From NCBI GenBank assembly GCA_963575745.1, contig CAUYUJ010018878.1, forward strand, positions 52,501 to 89,191: 36,691 nucleotides of DNA, read 5' to 3'. Origin of the DNA: Prorocentrum cordatum (taxonomy: Eukaryota; Sar; Dinophyceae; Prorocentrales; Prorocentraceae). Numbering within the stretch: the stretch's first letter is position 1; every line of letters starts with the position of its first letter. Shown in pieces: positions 26,775 to 35,280 of the stretch. The position numbers were made by a program, and so were the translations under genes. A model generated the notes under the pieces. That model had not been told where the DNA came from. It was given only the letters and a program-made list of their open reading frames with translations, and ran no database searches.

Positions 26775-27386
26775 CCTCAGCGTCATCACCACCACCACCA
26801 CCATCACCGAAACCACCCCGACTGTGTCAGCACTAGGCTTCTTCACTAAGTGATCTCAGAGCACCTACTTATGACATGCATGCCATACCGTGGCGCGGGT
26901 CACGATGATACTCGCTTCTGTGCTATGCTGTGCTACGTGTTCTTCCATGGCCCCTCGATTTCGCATCAGACTACCTCGCAATGTCTCAGGCTGGAACCTT
27001 GTTTTTCATAGCAGCATTTCGTTTCTTTGTTTTTGCCTCATTCGTCAGAACCAACGTCGCAAATCAACTCGCGCGACGACGGGCCCGGCCAACCTTCCCA
27101 ACCAATCCCCGGAGATCCGGCCAACCCACCCGGCCAACCCCATCTGGCCAACCCTGGTTAGACCAATTCTTTCCATAATATATAACACATAAAAAACAAA
27201 TACGTACATTATGCACAATGAGTGGTCGGACGCAGCAGAACGTAAGGCTCTGAATGGCAGGGACAGGCTGGGCGGGCCTGTTTTTATCTGAGGTCCTCGT
27301 CCTCCGTGCCTCCCCCACCCGCTGCCCGTCTTGGCACAAGGCTTCCTCGGGGCCTCAGAATGTATGACTCATTTCTTCAGATGAAC
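26775..27386. other. Lower-GC spacer with CGGCCAACCC repeat
   Basis: One of the least GC-rich parts of the window. A short tandem CGGCCAACCC/CTGGCCAACC run lies at 27087-27165. A plus-strand frame near 26990 has a hydrophobic stretch (GTLFFIAAFRFFVFASFV) but no other support. No gene is recognised. Confidence 0.4.
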
Positions 27387-27591
27387 AAGGAGAACGAAAC
27401 ACGGCATATACATACATTTTAGCGTTTCGCGCGGACTCTTTGGATCTGCGCCTGAAGCCCTCCTTGGCGCGTAGAGCGCGCCAGGGGCGGCGCCTGAGGC
27501 GCCGCGTGCCGCCAAGGAGGGCCCCAGAGCGCAGATCCAAAAAATCCGCGCGGAGCGCAAACAGTTTATGCTTATGGCGCTTCTTCTCGTC
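27387..27591. mobile_element. Element B, copy 6
   Basis: Arms TAGCGTTTCGCGCGGACTC and ATCCGCGCGGAGCGCAAAC with outer GGAGAACGAAACACGGCATA / TTATGGCGCTTCTTCTC. The central hairpins are present but diverged (TTGGCGCGTAGAGCGCGCCA, GGCGGCGCCTGAGGCGCCG). On the minus strand GTGACG...CTGAAG limits are possible. Confidence 0.8.
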
Positions 27592-27649
27592 ACGAGCTTT
27601 GTGGATGCCATGACAGTGGATACACTCACAATCCGATCATTGAATTAGC

Positions 27650-27735
27650 GATGTGTTTAACATGTGTGAGGCACGGTCTACAAATATCACCTGTTTTTAC
27701 ATATGTAGAACATGTTTGACACATGTTTTAACATC
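27650..27735. mobile_element. 86-bp AT-rich foldback
   Basis: The left arm GATGTGTTTAACATGTGTGA mirrors the right arm TTGACACATGTTTTAACATC. Four further ACATGT/ACATAT words lie inside. No coding. Single copy in the window. Confidence 0.65.
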
Positions 27736-27744
27736 TGAAGATTG

Positions 27745-29022
27745 TTAGGCAGCATGCCTCCTCTCCATTAGCCAACTGCCACAACGCGAGCTCTCCTCGG
27801 GGCCTCGGTGGCCCCAGGCGCCCGGCCGGCCCCGGGCTGGCGCCGAAGCTGCGCCCCGGGCCGCCGCCGAGGGCAAGCGGCACGCGCCGGGGGGCGGCGG
27901 CGCGCGCCTGCCCTCGGCAACGCGGCGGGGGCGGCGGCGCGGCGCCGAGGGCGCGGCTGCGGGGGGCGCGGGCCTGCGGGTTCGGAGCGCAGTGCGAGCT
28001 GCGCGGCGTGGCCGCGGCTCTTCTTGCTGGCTGGCAGCCGCTCTCCCGCTTCTGGCTGGCAGCCGCCCTCCTTTCTCTTGTCGTCCTTGCCGCGCCGCCC
28101 TTCTTGTGGCTGGCCGCCGCCGCGGCAGCGGGCCACGGGCCGCCACTGCCGCCGCTGCCGCCGCCGCCGCCTCCACCGCGGTGCACCGCCACCCGCCTGC
28201 AGCGCCGGCGGCCCGGCGCCCCGCCGGGAGGCGAGGAGGCGCAGCTTGTCCTCGCGCTCGCACCACCACGTGGCGTGAGGGGTCGTCTCTGATCTGGCGG
28301 AGTCGCTCAGAGGGGCGAAAAGGTACCGAGATCGCTGCGTTCCCCTCGTTTTCGCCTTCTCGGGCCTTCTGGGAGGCCCTCGTCGGCACTGCTGGATTAG
28401 CTTCGACACTCTGGTCAGAACACCCTGGGAGAGGTCTGCGCAGTAGCGGTATGGGTACCATTTGGTTTCCCCAGTCGCTGATGACGAACTCCCCTGGGCG
28501 GCCCTGGTCGAAGACGCCCGCGTAGCTCCCGTTGGCGACACGGGCCTCTGTCTGGCGCCGGATGTGCTCCCAACGCCCCGCTCGCATTTTTTCCGTAGGC
28601 CTGCGAGACGATGCGGAGGCGCCCGACAGGGAGGCCATCAGAGCGAGCATCGCCGCCCTGGAGACTCGCCAACACGCCCGCCAGGTGTCGAGAAAGGAGG
28701 GCCCCTGGAGCTGCCGAGTGGCCGCGCCCGGGCGGTGACCCGCAGCAGCTGCTGCTCACGCTGGCCGCAGGGCCCCCCGCGCGGCCATGTTGACGCATGG
28801 GGCCCTGTCTTCTGCGAGTTCGGCGGCTGCCGGCGGGCGAAGGCTAGTCCTCCGACGCGTCCTCGTGCGCGCGGCCCCCCCCTGTCGGGGGGCCTTTCAA
28901 ACGGCTCACGAAGCCGCGGTGCGGGGCGCTGGGAGGAACTCGACGACCCCGTCGCCCGCCTGGCCCGTGAGGGCGTCCAATTTGCGTCTCCAAGCCGCGG
29001 ATTCGCCACCGAACCAGCTCAT
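27745..29022 (-). CDS. Candidate three-exon gene, unknown protein
   Basis: Proposed exons are 29022-28910 (ATG; MSWFGGESAAWRRKLDALTG onward), 28600-28459 and 28305-27745 (stop TAG). Donor GCTTC|GTGAGC joins acceptor GTCTCGCAG|G in frame, giving PTEKMRAGRWEHIRRQTEAR and VFDQGRPGEFVISDWGNQM. The second donor is AAATG|GTACCC with acceptor CCCCTCTGAG. The sum is 272 codons including the stop. Exons 1 and 2 look like real protein. The third is Ala/Arg/Pro-rich and sits in a very GC-rich island with several open frames, so its frame or even its coding status is uncertain. The second intron is element H copy 4. No family is recognised. An alternative first exon further upstream is possible. Confidence 0.4.
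28306..28458 (-). mobile_element. Element H, copy 4, as an intron
   Basis: Inverted ends GGTACCGAGATCGCTGCG and CGCAGTAGCGGTATGGGTACC enclose CTCTGGTCAGAACACCCTGG and AGAGGTCTG from the H core. On the minus strand it gives GTACCC...CTGAG limits between two exon candidates. The 153-nt length is a multiple of three and contains no stop in the host frame, so retention is tolerated. Confidence 0.65.
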
Positions 29023-29169
29023 CGCCCCAGGTGCTGCGGCGCCTCTATGGCTAAAGGGAACACTCGGGAGAGCGAGAGCACGGAAGTGAGCTCGAAAGCG
29101 GAGCTTGACACCAAAATGTCTACGGGCACGCGAACACCATGTGACTCCGTGTATCCGCTCCGCTTCTGC

Positions 29170-29188
29170 ACCCCTCATCACACGCACA

Positions 29189-29223
<35 letters not shown>

Positions 29224-29290
29224 GCGCGCACGCACACAAACACACACAAAAATACACACACGCGCACACACACACACACACTACAACAAA
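29170..29290. repeat. CA microsatellite
   Basis: (CA)n with CGCG interruptions. The 150 bp before it (29023-29170) shows nothing recognisable beyond the possible 5' flank of the minus-strand gene. Confidence 0.95.
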
Positions 29291-29464
29291 CATACCTTCA
29301 CCAGCAAATGTATCCCTCTCTCGGGCGCCGTTGGCTGCACCTGGCAGCCAGGCAGACATACACGTACCTATACGACCGCCCTGCCAGCGATAAGGAGGTT
29401 GGGGGGGATTGAGATCAAATGCCCACCCTGACTGACCTCCAGCCTGTCACCTTGATATCAGATC

Positions 29465-29548
29465 ACTCTTTCTCTCTGCCTCTCTCTCTCTCTGTCTCTC
29501 TCTCTCTCTCGCCCTCTCTCTCTCTCTCTCCCTCCCTCTCTATCAGAG
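29465..29548. repeat. CT microsatellite
   Basis: (CT)n with CCTC and TGTC variants. Confidence 0.95.
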
Positions 29549-29664
29549 TCTCCCTCCACCACAATGATGATTGCGATGACGATGATATCCCACTATCTAC
29601 CTATCCGTCTACCGACCTATCGGTGAGTATCACTGTCGATCTCACTATCGACCTCAAATCAAAA

Positions 29665-29935
29665 ACGATGGGATAAGATGTATTTGAAAAGATAAGATGG
29701 GTTGGATGGAAAGAAATGGCATGTATAAGATAAGATGTATTGGATTGGCCCGCCGCTGGCGCAGGAACAAATTAATTGATGGATTGGGTTGGGTGGATTG
29801 GATTGGGTGGGGTAAGATAAGATGGGACAATATGGGTTGGATAAGATAAGATGGATTGGATTGGACAAGATGGATTGGGTAAGATAAGCTGAATTGGATA
29901 AGAAAGCCCGCCGCAGGCGCCGAACAACATGAATT
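29665..29935. repeat. GATAAGATGGATTGG minisatellite
   Basis: Tandem words ATAAGATG, GGATTGGATTGG and GGGTTGGAT in mixed order, interrupted twice by GCCCGCCGC(T/A)GGCGC. It lies between ATCGATCTCAC-like words (29625-29660) and composite repeat G copy 2. Confidence 0.85.
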
Positions 29936-29949
29936 ATTAAATCAGCGAC

Positions 29950-30260
29950 ATGCGTTTGCGCCGGGACGCCCGGGACACCCAGGTCACCCGGGACACCGCC
30001 TGGCCCAACTGGGACACCTCCCAGCCACCGGCGGACGGGAAACGGACTTTCGCTCCTACTGACACCCGGGACACCCGGGACACCGCCCGGCCCAACTGGG
30101 ACACCTCCCACCGGCGGACGGTAACGGACTTTCGCTCCTACTTCGGCCAAGCTACAGGAGGATCACGCGCAGCTTCGCCTCGCCCGCACGCACAACACGA
30201 ACACGAACACGAAACCGATTTCCCGCTGTTGGTTCTCCGTTTCACTGCGATCTCACCCCC
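29950..30260 (+). repeat. Composite repeat G, copy 2
   Basis: CCGGGACACC repeats, a tandem pair of about 90 bp (GCCCAACTGGGACACCTCCC at 30003 and 30091, each followed by GGCGGACGG and ACGGACTTTCGCTCCTACT), then CTTCGCCTCGCCCGCACGCA, ACGAAACCGA and CTCCGTTTCACTGCGATCTC as in copy 1. Confidence 0.7.
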
Positions 30261-30262
30261 AA

Positions 30263-30294
30263 CCTCCGACACACACGCGCACACACAAACACAC

Positions 30295-30349
<55 letters not shown>

Positions 30350-30390
30350 CACGCACACACACACAAACACACACACACACGCACACGCGC
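30263..30390. repeat. ACAC and GACA microsatellites
   Basis: (AC)n, then about thirteen GACA units (30296-30347), then (CA)n again. Confidence 0.95.
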
Positions 30391-30398
30391 GTGCGCGC

Positions 30399-30478
30399 CT
30401 TGCAGGTGCAGGGCGTCCGCGCACGCGAAGCCGCTGAGCTGGAAGAGGTTGGCCGCGGTGATGATCGGGTCTCCGTGC
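30399..30478 (-). CDS. Candidate exon, unknown protein
   Basis: An 80-nt minus-strand piece between the acceptor CACCCCTCAG|G and a GC-type donor CTGCAAG|GCGCGC. The frame reads HGDPIITAANLFQLSGFAC followed by ADALHLQ, which has convincing protein-like composition. No family is assigned. The flanking introns would be the CA/GACA microsatellite downstream and a pyrimidine-rich tract upstream. The 270 bases up to element D copy 3 hold no other clear exon. Confidence 0.4.
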
Positions 30479-30752
30479 CTGAGGGGTGCAGGCCTCCTCC
30501 GAGGGCCCCTCCTCCATGACAAGCACGTGGGGGGGAAGAGAGTGGCAGGAGGGAAAACAAGAGGAGCCAGAGCCCCGACGAACTGCTTTTCCCTAGTGGT
30601 CGCAGGCCTGAGTCTGGGGAAGCCTCCCGAGGTCCCTGGAAGTCTCCGATTGTCTCTGGAAGTCCCAATCGGTGCGTTCGGGTGGCCTCAAGGCGTCGGG
30701 TGGCGCACCGTGCAAATACCCAAGACTTCTCCAAACTCCGAGTTACGCTTAG

Positions 30753-30902
30753 GTCGGGCACGTCCTCCTTCATGCGGATTTTCGAAGAAAACGTAAACAC
30801 TGTCCAGAAATAGTCCCCAAATATCCCAAGCAGCGCGAAACATCGTCCCAGACTATGTTTGACCATTCTCGAACATTCCTCCTGTAGAGGGGCATGCCCG
30901 AC
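30753..30902. mobile_element. Element D, copy 3
   Basis: Termini GTCGGGCACGTCCTCCTTCATG and CCTGTAGAGGGGCATGCCCGAC; flanks TTAG and TTCA. The interior keeps ATCGTCCCAGACT. Confidence 0.85.
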
Positions 30903-31118
30903 TTCAAGCTATGCCACATGACAATTCAAGCAGCCCGTGGACGGGTCGGCGACGGGGTGCGCACGACGCCCCTGCTGCGTCGGCCACAGGACGGGAGCGG
31001 CCCGCAGCGGGTGTGGAGGGAGACGCTGCCCGCCGGGGCGCCGCCGCCGCTGCCGCACGGCTCGCCGCCGGCACCGCGGGGCAGCTGCGCGGGGGGAGGA
31101 GTGGGGTGGTGGTGTTAG
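30903..31118 (+). other. GC-rich block between two D elements
   Basis: A 216-bp block of very high GC between D copies 3 and 4. The plus-strand frame (MTIQAARGRVGDGVRTTPLL, then Pro/Ala/Gly-rich) and others are open. It could be an exon isolated by two insertions. Not recognised. Confidence 0.25.
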
Positions 31119-31250
31119 GTCGGGCATGTCCTCCTACAGGCAGATTTTGAAGACAAATGAAAAGTAGTCAAAAAATGATACCAACATCGTCCCCAGACTT
31201 TTTTTTATATAGATCAAAGAATTTTCTTCCTGTAGAGGGAGACGCCCGAC
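31119..31250. mobile_element. Element D, copy 4
   Basis: Termini GTCGGGCATGTCCTCCTACAGG and CCTGTAGAGGGAGACGCCCGAC; flanks TTAG and TTAC. The interior keeps ATCGTCCCCAGACT. On the minus strand its border forms CAT|GTAAGT. Confidence 0.85.
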
Positions 31251-31337
31251 TTACATGGTGGTGGTGGTGAACGGTGACCTTGCTATCGGTACACGCTCAC
31301 ATCACAACACCAGAAGGAGAAAAAACGCCAGATAAAC

Positions 31338-31706
31338 ATGCGTCGACGGGTGGATTCTGATTTTTTCCTGCCAACGGCATCTTAGTCCTGGTTCCGAGCG
31401 GAGCCGGCGCAGCAATTCAGAGACAAGTCAGGCCCCATGGTCCAGAAGATTAGAAATGCAATGAGAAGAGGGAGAAAAAGGGGGGACTTGAAGCAACAAA
31501 AAGCAGCAGATGCATCGGTGCCATTTTGCACTCGGCACGCAGAGTAAAAAGGGAACCAGGTACGGAAGACACCGATCCCTCCTAACAGCATACACGTGCA
31601 AGCGCTGGTTATGCTTAGACGGGTGGATTATATTTTTCCCGGCGGGCGGCATCTTAGTTTTGGCTCCGAGCGGAGCCGGCGCAGCATATCGAAGACAATT
31701 CAGGCC
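31338..31706. repeat. Direct repeats of about 97 bp, 273 bp apart
   Basis: 31338-31434 and 31611-31706 share GACGGGTGGATT, GGCATCTTAGT, GCTCCGAGCGGAGCCGGCGC and AATTCAGG (minor changes). They sit beyond the 3' end of the decayed retroelement. GCTCCGAGCGGAGC inside is itself a hairpin. The sequence before the first repeat (GAGAAAAAACGCCAGATAAA) resembles an outer arm of element B. Confidence 0.75.
31514..31560. mobile_element. 47-bp palindrome P, copy 1
   Basis: CGGTGCCATTTTG and TAAAAAGGGAACCAGG are inverted arms around CGGCACGC. It matches 32544-32590 and 33847-33892. Confidence 0.65.
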
Positions 31707-31754
31707 ACTGCCCAGAAACCTGTACTCGGGGGGGGGGGTAAGGGAGGAGGGAGG

Positions 31755-32470
31755 GTGTCTTAATTTGGCCCTCGAGAGGCGAGTTATATCATCACAGAAG
31801 CGAGTGGGATATTCAGCAGCAAGCAGAGAACGCATATGTTTACCATCGTCGCGGCCTTCGACAAATTCGTGCGGGAGAACTAAGAAAGAGCACGTGCCTC
31901 TGCCCCGACAATGCTGAGTCGCCACATCAGACATATCGGTACTCGCATAGAGCAGCCCTGTTCGCTCACGATACCTGGACCCATATGCACAGTGATCGAA
32001 AGTGATGTAAGAGAACAGCCTCAACAAACTCTCAAACCGAGGATGCGACCAGAGCATGCGCGACGCGGAAATCTCGAGCACGATGGGCGCCCCTGTCTTG
32101 GCAACTGCTTCAAACAGGAGGGCTGCCCAAGTCGCCTGCTGACTACCGAGGGCAACTTTTCGTGCATCTTTTTCGCCCAGACCAGGCAGGCCAAGAATAT
32201 TGATTGCGTCTCGACTTGGGCCAGGTCAGCCAAGGCGCGTTCTGACTCGAGGCCCGCGCCTCGCCCTGGGCGCGCGCCAGCGCGATGAAGACCAGGGCCA
32301 GCCGCCCGAGCTTCGCCAGCTCGCGCGCCTGCGCCTGCACGGCAGGGCGCGTGGCGTCCTCGAGCGGCGAAGCGCAGAGCTCCCAGCTGCGCGCGACCAG
32401 GCCAGCTCGCGCGGCGGCCCGAGCAATACCCCTTTGTGCCTGCCATCAGGTCGACGACGAGCAGGGGCGA
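31755..32470 (-). pseudogene. Methyltransferase-like C-terminal domain (decayed)
   Basis: A VVDLMAGTKG motif near 32465-32427 resembles the SAM-binding motif I (DLFxGxGG) of class I methyltransferases. After one or more frame changes, a continuous frame from about 32215 to 31755 reads INILGLPGLGEKDARKVAL, ATWAALLFEAVAKTGAPIVL, EISASRMLWSHPRFESLLRL, FDHCAYGSRYRERTGLLY and AAEYPTRFCDDI. This matches the pattern E(N/I)xxSSxLW ... F..C.YG ... R..T ... YP..LC that I associate with domains carried by dinoflagellate retroelement-like proteins (memory, not searched). The usual ENP is EIS here. The product would act on DNA or be vestigial; function is inferred. Confidence 0.5.
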
Positions 32471-32543
32471 GGAAGCCCGGCGCGGCAAACGCAGCTGGCC
32501 GCCATGCTCGCCCCAGGCCCCCAGATCGGCGGCCCCCGTTGCC

Positions 32544-32590
32544 CTGGTGCTCTTTTGCATGCGGCGTGCGGAGCGAGAAGGGCACCGGGC
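32544..32590. mobile_element. 47-bp palindrome P, copy 2
   Basis: CTGGTGCTCTTTTGCATG and GCGAGAAGGGCACCGG are inverted arms around CGGCGTGC, inserted in the decayed retroelement between its recombinase and methyltransferase-like parts. Confidence 0.65.
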
Positions 32591-32689
32591 ACCCAGCGCC
32601 CTCGTCGCTGCGGCGGGAGCGACAGCGCGCTCGTTCCAGGCATGATCCCATCGAAGCTGCGCCACTGCAGGTCGCAATGCGCGCGCGGC

Positions 32690-33640
32690 TATCAGCATCG
32701 GCAGGCCCAGGAGCTGGCGCGCCATGCCCGGTTCGGCGCAGCGGCGGACCGACTTGTCCTGCGCCCAGTGCCCGCGCGCCTTCACCCTGGCCAGCGTGCG
32801 GCGCTTCGACGGCGCGTCGTCGCTGGCGCCCCCGCGCTGGAGCTGACGCAGCATGGGCCCCTGCAGCCCGGGCCCCATCGCCGAGGCGGCGGGACGCAGC
32901 TCTCGCCTGGGCCGCAGGCGTCGAGAAGGGCGGCTCGTCGGGCTGCCGACCCCGTGCGCGCGCCCCCAGCAGCGGCCCGAGCCAGGGCGGGACGTCGAAG
33001 ACGATCGACTCGTCGGACGCCCCCGTCTTGGTCAGGGCCCGCGGGCCCGCCCGCCCCGACAGGGGTCGCGCGGGGTCCTCGTGCGTCGGAGCCAGCGACG
33101 CCCAGCGCCCCAGCGGCCCCGCCTCGCGCAGAGGCTGGATGAGTTGTTTCACTTGTTTCACCTTGAGCTGTCGCATCGCGCCAGGCCTGATGCGCGCGAA
33201 GTGCTGCGTCGCCGCCTGCAGCGCCGCGCCTCGCATGTTCCTGGCCACCACGCCCGAAGCGATGGGCGCCATGACCTCAGGGCAGCGGCGCCCTCGAGCG
33301 GGGCGGGGCCTGTTTGCCGAAGCCCTCGAGCGTCCTCGAGACCTGAGGGGGCGACCCGATCCCAGCGGCACACGGCAGCGCGCCCTTCACGGCCGCCACC
33401 ATGTAACCCCCGTCGTGATTCGGGCAGTCGCTCTGCATCGGGCAGTCGAGCATCTCCAGCAGCTTCGCCTGCAGCGCATCGACGGTGTCGGGCGCCGGGT
33501 GTGGCAGGCAGAATTCGGAGAAGGCGGCGAAGCACTCCTCGAACTTGGCCCTCGCGTCGACGCCCACGGCCGCCTCCTCGCGCGCCGAGTGGAAGAGGGG
33601 GGCAGGCGAGCTGCGCGGCCCGCCCAGCACCTCGCGCAGC
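32690..33640 (-). pseudogene. Tyrosine recombinase (decayed)
   Basis: The N-terminal part (VDARAKFEECFAAFSEFC, GYMVAAVKGALPC, LEGFGKQAPPRSRAPLP) is in one frame. A frameshift near 33280 leads to VMAPIASGVVARNMRGAALQ and the core word LTKTGASDESIVFD (33035-32995). Another shift leads to QLQRGGASDDAPSKRRTLAR, VKARGHWAQDKSVRRCAEPG and MARQLLGLP (about 32850-32700). The KTG-DES, RHxGAS and RGRW-xxSVxxY blocks are those of DIRS-type recombinases. Here RH has become QR and the catalytic Tyr position (VRRY) reads VRRC, so strand cleavage would be lost. Confidence 0.7.
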
Positions 33641-33846
33641 CGCGGCCGCGTGGCGCGGGGGGCCTCGGAAGAGGCAGGCCGGCGCCGCGCCGGCTGCGCG
33701 CGCGTGCCGGCCCGCGCGGCAGGCCTCGGGCCCACTGCCGCGGCGGGCCTGCGGCGGGCGGCCCGCGCAGGCGGCGCCGGCCGCGCCGTCGTCGACCCCG
33801 TCCGCGAGGTGCTGCCGCCAGCCACGCTCAGAGGCCCAAAGATGGA

Positions 33847-33892
33847 CCGGTGCCCTTTTGTAGTCGGCACGCGAAGCAAAAAGGGCAGCGGG
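33847..33892. mobile_element. 46-bp palindrome P, copy 3
   Basis: CCGGTGCCCTTTTG and CAAAAAGGGCAGCGG are inverted arms around CGGCACGC. It lies exactly at the junction between the RNase H end (LIEHLQHL, then a stop) and the recombinase part. Confidence 0.7.
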
Positions 33893-34605
33893 CTACAGAT
33901 GCTGGAGGTGCTCGATCAGACGCGCGGGCTTGTCTCCCGCGTCGAGCTCGGAAGGGCCCAGCGAGGCCCCGCCCCAATGTTTGAGCCGAGTTGCAGCGCA
34001 GCAGACCGACGACAAAGCTGAAGGAGACCGTGGGAGGCGGCGCAACCCCGTTCGATCGAGCAATACGCGCCGAAGTCGTCGATGAGATACAGCCGGGTGT
34101 TGTGTTTCGAAACGTTCTTCGCGTCTCTCCTCAAAGCCCGCGGATAGGCCGTGCCCTCCGTCACCCCAGCGGGCCAGCGTACGCAGCGCGGAAATCAAAA
34201 TCCAGGATCTCTGCTCCGACCTCGAGAAACCTTGAGTGCTCTCCCCATCCTGCATCCGACGCCTGAGACGATTTTCCCACGCATTATGAAACTGAATGAT
34301 CTCGTCCGGACCGTCCAGCGCGCGCCGACGTGGCACCCGCTTGGCCGGGTCCGCCAGCGCCCACGACAGCGCCCGGCAGCCGCGACGTCGGGCACCTTGG
34401 CGGCCGCCTCAACAACGCCGACGCCAGTGGTCGAGGCGCCGGCTGCCACGACGAGGTCCGCCCATGGCCGCGAGAGGTCGGTGCTCACCATGATCGAGAC
34501 GCCGCCCATGACCCAGCACTCGTAGCGGCACGAGGGCCAGAGGCGGCACGGCTGATCGGACCCGTCCTTGACGAAGTCGTAGACGGCCCTCAGGCAGGAT
34601 GCGCC
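33893..34605 (-). pseudogene. RNase H region of the retroelement (decayed)
   Basis: After a frameshift near 34600 one frame reads SCLRAVYDFVKDG, RLWPSCRYECWVMGG and STDLSRPWADLVVAAGASTT, GVGVVEAA; the last matches the first RNase H strand (xxxDASxxGxGxV), with the catalytic Asp replaced by Gly (AAGAST). Further shifts give LYLIDDFGAYCSIERGCAAS and the terminal LGPSELDAGDKPAR, the counterpart of a WIPSExNxAD(x)PSR block. At least three frame changes are needed. Confidence 0.6.
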
Positions 34606-35270
34606 CGGGCAGGGCGCCCGCCGATGTCGGTGACCAGCACGGTCGCCGCTGCGCTGACGCCGGTGATCGCATGCAACTTGAAGCAGGCGGCCTCGAATTG
34701 CTTCGCGACGGCGTCGCGCGTCTTGCCGACTTCGTCGCCGTCCAGCCCGACGACGTCGATGTGATCCGAGTGCGGCAGCTCGACCGCGCCTCCCTCGAGC
34801 AGGGGCAGCGGCCAGCTGCCCAGAGCGACCAGGGCCAGCGGCGCTGCGCGAACCAGATGGCCCGGCTCCATCCCATCCGGCAGCGCAGTCAGCGCTGGGA
34901 AGACTGACGAGGCGCCCGCGATCGGCGAGCCGTCCGAGAAGTGCGCCCATCCCAGGCTAGCGGCCTCGGCGTCCGTGATCTCCGGCAGGCCGAAGTGCCT
35001 GCTGATGTCGCCCAGTCCTCCATACTAGTAGAAGCAGCGCTCCACGCGCGCGCCGGCGACGTAAAGCTCCCGCCCGCCCAGCGAGGGAACTTTCAGCATC
35101 GAGAGGGACTCGACGGCGGCGATCTCGATGCAGGGGGCGCGTCGGCAGCGCACGCTGGCCAGTCTGCAGTCCAGCGCCCCTCGCAGCCCTCCGTCCTTCT
35201 TCCCCACGAAGAAGGGCGTGATCGTGTCCGCCACCGAAGGCAGCGGCGCCAGGATGTCGACGTCCGCCAG
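34590..35270 (-). pseudogene. Reverse transcriptase (decayed)
   Basis: From LADVDILAPLPSVADTITPF the frame gives FFVGKKDGGLRGALDCRLAS, a classic RT finger block, then VERCFY, an in-frame TAG at 35027-35025, then YGGLGDISRHFGLPEITDAE. In the same frame it continues to ALPDGMEPGHLVRAAPLALV (LPMGxxxA-like) and HSDHIDVVGLDGDEVGKTRD (the YxDD/YxDN region, here HIDV). The first catalytic Asp position (usually DVxxCFY) reads ARVERCFY and the second Asp pair is broken, so polymerase activity is excluded. Confidence 0.75.
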
Positions 35271-35280
35271 TTACTAAATC

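Larger units (their letters stand above)
31755..35275 (-). mobile_element. Decayed DIRS-like tyrosine-recombinase retroelement
   Basis: On the minus strand, in order: reverse transcriptase, RNase H, tyrosine recombinase, then a methyltransferase-like domain, spread over all three frames by frameshifts and stops. RT plus RNase H followed by a tyrosine recombinase, with no DDE integrase, is the DIRS order. It is truncated at the 5' end near 35275, before any gag-like ORF, and key catalytic residues are altered, so it cannot be autonomous. High GC matches the host. A plus-strand ORF of 594 codons at 32200-33984 is a shadow of it. Confidence 0.75.

Noticed and set aside
32200-33984. Plus-strand ORF of 594 codons
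   Set aside because: It is the antisense of the retroelement. High GC makes stops rare, and all recognisable motifs are on the minus strand.
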